A stretch of 39,393 nucleotides of DNA from an uncultured Eubacteriales bacterium (GTDB lineage: Bacteria; Bacillota; Clostridia; Christensenellales; Aristaeellaceae), in assembly GCA_902793325.1 (NCBI GenBank), contig CADBCY010000027.1, positions 1 through 39,393 of the forward strand, in the 5' to 3' direction. A program made the translations under genes and the position numbers. A model generated the notes under the pieces. That model had not been told where the DNA came from, did not search any database, and saw only the letters and a program-made list of their open reading frames with translations. Below are positions 33,617-39,393 of this stretch, one piece after another. Every line of letters starts with the position of its first letter. Position 1 is the stretch's first letter.

Positions 33617-34789
33617 TTATTTCTCCGTGAGCAGCGCATAGGCGGCGTCCGCCACCATCAGCTCCTCGTTGGCGGGGATCACGTGCACCTCCACCTTCGA
33701 TTCCGGCGCGGAAATCAGGCCTTCGCGGACGGTTTCGTTCGCCTGCGCGTCCAGCGCCGCGCCCATGTGGGCCATGGCCTCCACGATCCTGCGGCGCAGC
33801 GGCGGGTAGTTTTCGCCGATGCCGCCGGTGAAGGCCAGCGCGTCCAGCCCGCCGAGCTCCATGGTGTACGCGCCGATGTAGCGCAGGATGTGGGTCACGA
33901 ACACGTCCAGCGCAAGCTGCGCACGCGCGCTGCCCGCGCGGATGGCCGCGTCCACGTCCCGCAGGTCGCCGCTGGTGCCGGAGAGGCCCTTCAGGCCGCC
34001 GTTTTTGCCGAGGCCGTCGAAGATCTCCTCCAGCGTCAGCCCCTGCTCCAGCAGGAAGGGGATGAGGTAGGCGTCCACGTCGCCGGTGCGGCTGGCGTTG
34101 GGAATGCCCATCTGCAGCGAGAAGCCGAAGCTGTTGTCCACGCTCTTCCCGTCCAGTATGGCGCACAGCGAGGCGCTGCCCCCCAGGTGGCAGGACACCA
34201 CGCGCCGCCGCCCCGCCAGCTTCCGGGCGACGTAGCCGTGGCTGGCGCCGTGGTACCCCATGCGCATGCAGCCGTAGCGCTCGTACCATTCGTAGGGCAC
34301 GGGGAATATGCGGCGCGCCTGCGGGATGGTGCGGTGGAAGGCCGTTTCGAACACGCCGATGCGCGGCGCGTCCGGCAGCAGCTTCTCGAACACCTCGATG
34401 GCCTCCAGGTAGGGCCCGTTGTGCGCGGGCGCCACGGAGAAGAACGCCCGCATGCCGGCCTTGACCTCCTCGGTGAGGAAGTGCACGCCGTAGTGATCCT
34501 TCGACAGCACCGTCTTGAAGCCCACGGCGTCGATCTCGCACAGGCTCGCGACGGCGCCGCCCTCCGCGCCGGAGAGCCGGTCAAGGAAGCGGCGGATGCC
34601 CGCGGTGTAGTCCGGGACGGACAGGCCCTCCTCCCGGACGGACGCGCCGGCGGCGTTCGCGTAGTGGAAGACGGCGCGGTCGGAGCCGACGCGCTCCACC
34701 TTGCCCTCGGCCAGCACCGTTCGCGCCGGCATCGCCCAGAGCTTGAACTTCAGCGAGGTGCTCCCCGCGTTGCAAATGAGGATTTTCAT
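33617..34789 (-). CDS. ackA: divergent acetate kinase family protein
   Basis: The 390-residue ASKHA-fold kinase of the AckA family has length and register matching acetate kinases. ILICNAGSTSLKFK carries Asn7, Ser10, Ser12 and Lys14. APAHNGP has His123, and MGYHGASHGYV has His180. SRTGDVD carries the Arg matching R241 of the Methanosarcina enzyme, and IPANEELMVAD carries the Glu matching E384. Two key sites differ: the GHRVVHGG block with Arg91 reads GFKTVLSKDH (Lys92), and the catalytic Asp148 is Glu (VFETAFH). It may use acetate poorly or prefer another acid. The family role is ATP plus acetate to acetyl phosphate, reversibly. No pta is adjacent; a Nudix gene is upstream on the same strand. 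Confidence 0.85.
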   Translation of the reverse strand: MKILICNAGSTSLKFKLWAMPARTVLAEGKVERVGSDRAVFHYANAAGASVREEGLSVPDYTAGIRRFLDRLSGAEGGAVASLCEIDAVGFKTVLSKDHYGVHFLTEEVKAGMRAFFSVAPAHNGPYLEAIEVFEKLLPDAPRIGVFETAFHRTIPQARRIFPVPYEWYERYGCMRMGYHGASHGYVARKLAGRRRVVSCHLGGSASLCAILDGKSVDNSFGFSLQMGIPNASRTGDVDAYLIPFLLEQGLTLEEIFDGLGKNGGLKGLSGTSGDLRDVDAAIRAGSARAQLALDVFVTHILRYIGAYTMELGGLDALAFTGGIGENYPPLRRRIVEAMAHMGAALDAQANETVREGLISAPESKVEVHVIPANEELMVADAAYALLTEK

Positions 34790-34960
34790 GGCAAACGAAC
34801 CTTTCGCGGTTGGATTCGGGGTGGGGAAGCGGGGCGGGATGCTTCGGGGCGGGGGCGACCGTGGCGGATGGGACGGGGACCTCGCAGGGCGCGACGCCCC
34901 GCCCGGGCGCGGCCGACGGCGCGGCGCCGGGGAAAGCCCGCCCGTCCCGCGCCTGGCCGG
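34790..34960. other. GC-rich spacer between Nudix and ackA-like genes
   Basis: The 171-nt gap is strongly GC-rich, with C-runs on the minus strand and several short possible stems (for example around 34890-34920). I see no promoter hexamers or small gene I would support. Whether the two genes share a transcript is unclear. Confidence 0.35.
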
Positions 34961-35521
34961 TCAGTTCCCGCGCAGCGCGTGCTCCGCCATCATCACCGCG
35001 CAGACGGTCTTGGCGTCGGCGATCTCGCCGCGCAGCACCGCGGCCACGGCGTCGGCCAGGGGCAGTTTGACCACGTTCAGGAACTCGTCCTCGTCGGGGT
35101 GGCTCTGGCCGGAGGTGAGCTCCGTGGCCAGGTAGAGGCCGATCTTCTCGTCGCTGAAGCCGGGGGTGGTCACGATGTCCGTCAGGTGCGTCCACTTCCC
35201 GGCGGTCAGCCCGGTCTCCTCGGCCAGCTCCCGCTGCGCGGCCTCCAGCCGGTCCTCGCCGGCGTAGTCCAGCTTGCCCGCGGGGATCTCCAGCAGCACG
35301 CGGTCGATGGGCGCGCGGAATTGCTTCACCAGCCACACGTTGCCCTCGGCGTCCACGGGGATCACCGCCGACGCGCCGATGTGCCGCGCGACCTCCCGCG
35401 GCGCGGTGTGGCCGTTGGGCAGCTCGTTCACCAGATGGTCGATGTGCAGTATGATGCCGTCGAACACGCGCTCGCTCGACAGCGTCTTTTCCAGGATGCC
35501 CGCGTTGTCATGGATGTCCAT
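34961..35521 (-). CDS. Nudix hydrolase, ADP-ribose pyrophosphatase-like
   Basis: The 186-residue protein contains a complete Nudix box starting at GKLDYAGED and continuing RLEAAQRELAEETGLTAG (G-x5-E-x7-REUxEExGU pattern, about residues 82-104). The N-terminal RVFDGIILHIDHLVNELPNGHTAPREVARHIGASAVIP and QFRAPIDRVLLEIPAGKL segments are typical of ADP-sugar/ADP-ribose pyrophosphatases (NudF/YqkG). These cleave ADP-ribose to AMP and ribose-5-phosphate. The C-terminal half has the TTPGFSDEKIGLYLATEL block of this subfamily. ATG 35521 follows GGAGG. It precedes the ackA-like gene by 171 nt. Substrate specificity within ADP-sugars is inferred only. Confidence 0.92.
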   Translation of the reverse strand: MDIHDNAGILEKTLSSERVFDGIILHIDHLVNELPNGHTAPREVARHIGASAVIPVDAEGNVWLVKQFRAPIDRVLLEIPAGKLDYAGEDRLEAAQRELAEETGLTAGKWTHLTDIVTTPGFSDEKIGLYLATELTSGQSHPDEDEFLNVVKLPLADAVAAVLRGEIADAKTVCAVMMAEHALRGN

Positions 35522-35675
35522 ATTCTACCTCCGTAGCGTTGGATTGAGGGTCGGCTTGCGGCGACGGCCGTCGGCGTTCGGTCGGCGGCCGACTGAGCGT
35601 TTATTTCTCCGCGCGACCCCGGAATTCCTGCCTGGCGCGCGATTTCAGTTCACGCACATTTTGCAAACCCCGTCC

Positions 35676-35704
35676 TTGACAAACCGGGCGGGGGATGGTA
35701 TCAT
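35676..35704 (+). promoter_or_regulatory. promoter of the Tyr T-box operon
   Basis: TTGACA (35676-35681), a 17-nt spacer, then TATCAT (35699-35704). The predicted start is near 35711, shortly before T-box stem I. Confidence 0.85.
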
Positions 35705-35710
35705 CTGATT

Positions 35711-35967
35711 ACAGTTTCATAGCTTGCGATGATGGGAACAAGTAGTCCGTGCATACCGGATGCAGAGAACCGCCGGCGGGTGCGAGGCGGCGATGGCGCG
35801 CGGATGAATACCTCCCGGAGCTGGCCGCTGAACAGGAGGAAGCCCTCCCCACTAGGCCGCCCGGCCGACGCCCGAAACCGCGTCTCCGAGGCCCCGCCCG
35901 CGCGGGGTAAATGGAAGTGGTACCGCGGTCAAACCATCGCCTTCCCCGTCGGGGAGGGCGTTTTTTT
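35711..35967 (+). promoter_or_regulatory. T-box leader, tyrosine specifier, before an aminotransferase-tyrS operon
   Basis: A T-box riboswitch. Stem I opens GATGGGAACAAGTAGTCC with the AGTAGT K-turn-like motif, and the GAGA motif follows near 35764. The specifier is best read as TAC (35809-35811) in GATGAA-TAC-CTCCC, i.e. tyrosine. The T-box core AGTGGTACCGCGG spans 35916-35928. The terminator stem is 35939-35947 with 35951-35959 (9 bp, loop GTC), followed by seven T. The base after the specifier is C rather than the more usual A, so the codon assignment also leans on tyrS downstream. Confidence 0.92.
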
Positions 35968-35999
35968 GAGCGATGAAACGAGAGAAAGGAGCGATGCGC

Positions 36000-37202
36000 A
36001 TGCAGTTCACCGAGGCGATGTTTGCCCGGCACATGCGGGACATCAACGGCAGCGCCATTCGCGAAATCTTCAAGCTGCTGGCCAAGCCCGGCATGATCTC
36101 CTTCGCCGGAGGCAATCCCTCCATGTCGGCGCTGGAGCCGGAGGTGATCTCCGAGCTCAGCGGGGAGGTGCTGGCGAAGTACGGCGCGACCCTGCTGCAA
36201 TACGGCGCGACGGACGGCTTCGGGCCGTTCCGGGAGAGCGCGGCGGAATTCCTGCGGGGCGACGGCGTTCGCTGCGAGGCGGCGGACATCCTGCCCGTAC
36301 AGGGCGGCTCCCAGGCGTTCGACCTGCTGCTGAAGGCGCTGGTGGACCCCGGCGACGTGGTGCTGTGCGAGAGCCCCACCTTTCTGGGCGCGATCCAGGC
36401 CATGCGGGAGTACAACGCCCGGCTCGTGGACATTCCCACCGACGAAAACGGCGTGATCGTGGAGGCGGCGGAGGCGCTGATCCGGGAGCACCGCCCGAAG
36501 CTGATGTACGTCATCCCCACCTTCCAGAACCCCACGGGCATCACGCTGGCCCTGGAGCGCAGGAAGGCGCTGGCGGCGCTGGCGTCGAAGTACGGCGTGG
36601 TCATCGCCGAGGACGACCCCTACCGCGACCTGCGCTATACGGGCGAGGCCCTGCCGCCGATCCAGTCCTTCGACGAGGAGGGCTGGGTGGTGTACATGTC
36701 CAGCTTCTCCAAGTACATCTCCCCCGGCATGCGGCTGGGCGCGGCGGCGGTCAGGAACCCGCTGCTGCTGCGGAAGATGGTCATTGGCAAGCAGTCGGTG
36801 GACGTGCACAGCCCGCTGCTGAACCAGGCCATCGTGGACGCCTACCTCCGGAAGGGCCTGATGGCCGACCACCTGCGGCGCATCTGCGGCGACTACCGCG
36901 TGCAGTTGAACGCCATGCTGGACGCCTTCAGCTTCTTCCCCGCGGGCGCCGCGCACACCGTGCCCCAGGGCGGCCTGTTCGTATGGGCGGAGCTGCCGGA
37001 GGGCGTGGACGCCATGCGGGTGTTCGAGCGCGCGGTGGAGCAGAACGTGGCCTTCGTGCCCGGCACGCACTTCTACCCCGACGGCGGGCACGCGAACACC
37101 CTGCGGCTCAACTTCTCGATGAGCGACGTACCCACCATCCGGGAGGGCATGGCGCGGCTGGGGAAGGTCATCGCGGAGACGGCGGACGGGAGAACCGTTT
37201 AG
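36000..37202 (+). CDS. PLP aminotransferase (class I/II, aromatic/2-aminoadipate type)
   Basis: The 400-residue fold-type I aminotransferase of the LysN/AroAT (PLP-dependent, MocR-C-like) group transfers an amino group from glutamate to a 2-oxo acid. It shows [63 protein letters not shown] and [13 protein letters not shown]. The PLP lysine lies in [14 protein letters not shown] (about residue 243), with the C-terminal NTLRLNFSM arginine. ATG 36000 is 8 nt after AAGGAG; ATGs at 35973 and 35994 are poorly placed. It stands under a Tyr-type T-box and before tyrS, which suggests a role in making tyrosine from 4-hydroxyphenylpyruvate. 2-aminoadipate or branched-chain substrates remain possible. 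Confidence 0.9.
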   Translation: MQFTEAMFARHMRDINGSAIREIFKLLAKPGMISFAGGNPSMSALEPEVISELSGEVLAKYGATLLQYGATDGFGPFRESAAEFLRGDGVRCEAADILPVQGGSQAFDLLLKALVDPGDVVLCESPTFLGAIQAMREYNARLVDIPTDENGVIVEAAEALIREHRPKLMYVIPTFQNPTGITLALERRKALAALASKYGVVIAEDDPYRDLRYTGEALPPIQSFDEEGWVVYMSSFSKYISPGMRLGAAAVRNPLLLRKMVIGKQSVDVHSPLLNQAIVDAYLRKGLMADHLRRICGDYRVQLNAMLDAFSFFPAGAAHTVPQGGLFVWAELPEGVDAMRVFERAVEQNVAFVPGTHFYPDGGHANTLRLNFSMSDVPTIREGMARLGKVIAETADGRTV

Positions 37203-37309
37203 CCGCCCCGCGCACCGGCGCCCCCGAGAGGAAAACCGGGCGGCCGCGCGGCCGTTTCGGGCCGCGCCATAACAGCGACAAAGTCAACACAAGGAAAGGA
37301 AATGCCACC

Positions 37310-38545
37310 ATGAATGCACTGGACCTGTTGAGAGAACGCGGATTTGTCAAGCAGATCACCTTCGAGGACGAGCTGTACAAGGCCTTTGACGACGGCATGG
37401 TGTCCTTCTACGTGGGCTTTGACCCCACGGCGGACAGCCTGCACATCGGCCACTACATCCCGATCATGGCCATGGCGCACCTGCAGAAGGCCGGCCACAA
37501 GCCCTTCGCGCTGATGGGCGGCGGCACCGGCATGATCGGCGACCCCTCCGGCAAGTCGGACCTCAGGAAGGTGCTGACCGTGGAGGACATCGACAACAAC
37601 GTCGCGCACATCAAGGCGCAGATGGAGTCCTTCCTGGACTTCGACGAATCCAAGCCCAACTGCGCGAAGATCGTCAACAACGCCGACTGGCTGCGCGACC
37701 TCAACTACATCGCCTTCCTGCGCGATGTCGGCGCGCTGTTCTCCGTCAACCGCATGCTCACCGCCGAGTGCTACAAGCAGCGCCTGGAGCGCGGCCTCAC
37801 GTTCCTGGAGTTCAACTACATGCTCATGCAGAGCTATGACTTCCTGGAGCTGAACCACCGCTACGGCGTCAGCCTCCAGTGCGGCGGCGACGACCAGTGG
37901 TCGAACATGCTCTCCGGCGCGGACCTGATCCGCCGCAAGGACCAGAAGCCCGCGTTCGCGCTGACGTTCCAGCTGCTGTTGACCCACGACGGCCGCAAGA
38001 TGGGCAAGACCGAGAAGGGCGCGCTGTGGCTCGATCCCAACAAGTGCAGCCCCTACGACTTCTACCAGTACTGGCGCAACGTGGACGACCAGGACGTGGA
38101 GAAGTGCCTGGGCCTTTTGACCTTCCTGCCGATGGACGAGGTGCGCCGCCTGGGCGCGCTGGAGGGCAGCGCCATCAACGAAGCCAAGCGCGTGCTGGCC
38201 TACGAGGTCACCAAGAACGTGCACGGCGAGGAGGAGGCCCGCAAGGCCCAGCAGGCCGCGGAGGCGCTGTTCGGCGGCGGGGCCATGCAGGGCAGCGTGC
38301 CCACCACCGAGGTCGATCCCGCGGAGCTGGAGGCGGAGAACCGCCTGCTGGCGTGGATCGCCAGGGTCGGGCTGTGCAAGAGCAACAAGGAGGCCCGGCA
38401 GAACATCACCGCCGGCGCGGTGAGCGTGAACGACGAGAAGGTCACCGACACCGAGTTCCGCATCACGCCCGAGATGCTGGCGGGCGACGGCCTGCTCATC
38501 CGCAAGGGCAAGAAGAGCTACCACAAGCTGGTGGCGAAGGGATAG
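37310..38545 (+). CDS. tyrS: tyrosyl-tRNA synthetase
   Basis: The 411-residue class I synthetase charges tRNA-Tyr. It has [18 protein letters not shown] (HIGH motif), [41 protein letters not shown] and the KMSKS-equivalent [15 protein letters not shown]-terminal S4 RNA-binding domain begins about residue 345 ([23 protein letters not shown]). The KxGKT form is normal for this TyrS type. ATG 37310 has AAGGAAAGGA upstream; the open frame extending back to 35729 is not coding. It lies 107 nt after the aminotransferase and is probably cotranscribed under the tyrosine T-box. Confidence 0.97.
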   Translation: MNALDLLRERGFVKQITFEDELYKAFDDGMVSFYVGFDPTADSLHIGHYIPIMAMAHLQKAGHKPFALMGGGTGMIGDPSGKSDLRKVLTVEDIDNNVAHIKAQMESFLDFDESKPNCAKIVNNADWLRDLNYIAFLRDVGALFSVNRMLTAECYKQRLERGLTFLEFNYMLMQSYDFLELNHRYGVSLQCGGDDQWSNMLSGADLIRRKDQKPAFALTFQLLLTHDGRKMGKTEKGALWLDPNKCSPYDFYQYWRNVDDQDVEKCLGLLTFLPMDEVRRLGALEGSAINEAKRVLAYEVTKNVHGEEEARKAQQAAEALFGGGAMQGSVPTTEVDPAELEAENRLLAWIARVGLCKSNKEARQNITAGAVSVNDEKVTDTEFRITPEMLAGDGLLIRKGKKSYHKLVAKG

Positions 38546-38648
38546 GCCCGATCACCGCGAGGGGGCGGCGCTTGCCGTCCCCTTGACATTTTCCCCGAAG
38601 CGCCTGCCGTGACAGCGCAGGGCCGGGACAGGGAATGAGGCTGCGACC

Positions 38649-39221
38649 ATGCAGAATGCCTTTGATACCGCCTACATGCCCGAGCTGCGCACGCCGCGGC
38701 TGCGGCTGCGCAAGCTCGCCATGCGGGACGCGGCGGACATCTACCGCTACGGCCGGGACCCCGAGGTGGCGCGCCACGTGCTGTGGGACGCCTACCGCAG
38801 CGTGGGGGAGGCCCGGTCCTACCTGCGCTACATGCTGCGCAAGTACCGCGCCCGCGAGCCCGCGAGCTGGGGCATCGAGTACGCGCAGACGGGGGAGATC
38901 ATCGGCACCATCGGCTTCATGTGGATCCAATCGGACAACGCCTCCGCCGAGGTGGGCTACTCCCTCGGCAGGGATTACTGGAACCGCGGGCTCATGACCG
39001 AGGCGCTGCGCGCGGTGATCGACTTCGGCTTCGGCCGGATGAACCTGAACCGCATCGAGGCCCAGCACGAGACCGACAACCCCGCGTCCGGCGCCGTGAT
39101 GCGCAAGTGCGGCATGTGCCGCGAGGGCACCCTGCGCCAGCGCCTGTACAACAAGGGCCGGTACGTGGACGTGGATCTGTACGCCATACTGCGCTCGGAC
39201 TACAGGGCGGCAAGGAAATAG
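38649..39221 (+). CDS. GNAT-family N-acetyltransferase (RimJ/RimL-like)
   Basis: The 190-residue GNAT protein begins with the RimJ/RimL-like LRTPRLRLRKLAMRDAADIYRYGRDPEVARHV. It has the central SWGIEYAQTGEIIGTIGFMWI strand pair, the SAEVGYSLGRDYWNRGLMTEALRAVIDFGF acetyl-CoA-binding helix, and NRIEAQHETDNPASGAVMRKCGM near the C-terminus. All are diagnostic of the Acetyltransf_3 group. Relatives acetylate ribosomal protein N-termini or small amines; the target here is unknown. ATG 38649 has a poor Shine-Dalgarno (AATGAGGCTGCGACC). It is 103 nt after tyrS on the same strand. Confidence 0.92.
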   Translation: MQNAFDTAYMPELRTPRLRLRKLAMRDAADIYRYGRDPEVARHVLWDAYRSVGEARSYLRYMLRKYRAREPASWGIEYAQTGEIIGTIGFMWIQSDNASAEVGYSLGRDYWNRGLMTEALRAVIDFGFGRMNLNRIEAQHETDNPASGAVMRKCGMCREGTLRQRLYNKGRYVDVDLYAILRSDYRAARK

Positions 39222-39223
39222 AT

Positions 39224-39257
39224 ACGGAGCGCGCTTCAGCTTTGAAGCGCGCTCCGT
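39224..39257 (+). terminator. hairpin after the GNAT gene
   Basis: ACGGAGCGCGCTTCA (39224-39238) pairs perfectly with TGAAGCGCGCTCCGT (39243-39257), a 15-bp stem with loop GCTT, 3 nt after the stop. No T-run follows, only CAGAGCG. The position fits a terminator or a 3' stabiliser. Confidence 0.65.
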
Positions 39258-39309
39258 CAGAGCGTCGATAAAGGCCGCAACCGCGGAGATTCCCAATACT
39301 ATTCTCAAT

Positions 39310-39381
39310 CTAAAATGCAAATATCTGCGGGCATCTTTTCCGCCCTGCCTTTGCCTCACTGCGGTCAACGATGCGCTGCAT
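39310..39381 (-). CDS. possible 23-aa small ORF at the right end
   Basis: On the minus strand GGAGG lies 6 nt upstream of ATG 39381. The ORF begins MQRIVDRSEAKAGRKR and ends in TAG at 39310. The strong Shine-Dalgarno and lower GC of this segment are the only support. I do not recognise the peptide. It could be the start of a gene interrupted by a frameshift, part of a repeat, or chance. Confidence 0.25.
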   Translation of the reverse strand: MQRIVDRSEAKAGRKRCPQIFAF

Positions 39382-39393
39382 CGCCTCCCTCCG

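Noticed and set aside
35729-37309. Upstream extension of the tyrS frame over the aminotransferase
   Set aside because: The out-of-frame segment is Arg/Gly/Ala-rich shadow. tyrS starts at ATG 37310 with its own Shine-Dalgarno, and family length fits.
37979-38034. Unusual KMGKT instead of KMSKS in tyrS
   Set aside because: A KxGKT form is normal in this class of bacterial TyrS, so it is not an anomaly.

Overview
The window is a GC-rich (roughly two-thirds G+C by eye) chromosomal segment from a Bacillota bacterium, most likely a Clostridia-class, gut-type anaerobe. Supporting signs are two T-box leaders, sigma-A style promoters (several with perfect or near-perfect TTGACA/TATAAT), paired GlgC and GlgD, BMP/Nup-type nucleoside transport genes, and small Bacillota families (DUF896, DUF1292). 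I see no phage, IS, CRISPR array or rRNA. One tRNA gene is present. The long open frames antisense to real genes are GC-rich shadows. TTG starts are common.

Layout. 1-1700 (minus): a sulfur-assimilation operon, metY then cysK, preceded by a 30-codon leader ORF with two cysteine codons and by a CTATA-repeat operator. 1835-10886 (plus): a LacI-family regulator, a BMP-type binding protein, a two-domain ABC ATPase, two permeases, and two M20 metallohydrolases flanking a GATase1-like (PF07090-type) protein. This looks like one import-and-hydrolyse operon of unknown substrate. 10915-13300 (minus): degV and an orphan L-rhamnose isomerase. 13357-18641 (plus): an O-antigen-ligase-like membrane protein, then a Phe T-box and pheST. 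pheS carries an 84-bp in-frame insertion made of three nested hairpins. 18711-18790 (minus): tRNA-Leu(CAA).

18891-27920 (plus): an ECF sigma factor, a zinc-finger anti-sigma factor, a SIMPL-domain secreted protein, DUF896, DUF1292, a MATE exporter, lon, engB and aspartokinase. 28112-33568 (minus): glgC-glgD-glgA glycogen genes followed by a SpoVK/CbbX-type AAA ATPase. GlgA has an unusual charged C-terminal tail, and a perfect palindrome lies just downstream of the glgC promoter. 33617-35521 (minus): a Nudix hydrolase and a divergent acetate kinase. 35676-39257 (plus): a Tyr T-box, an aminotransferase, tyrS and a GNAT acetyltransferase. The last ~135 bases are unassigned.

The observations most worth following are the palindromic element translated inside PheS, the cysteine-codon leader before metY-cysK, the divergent acetate kinase with changes at two active-site positions, and the two-M20/PF07090 transporter operon. 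All calls are from reading the sequence; no database search was run.
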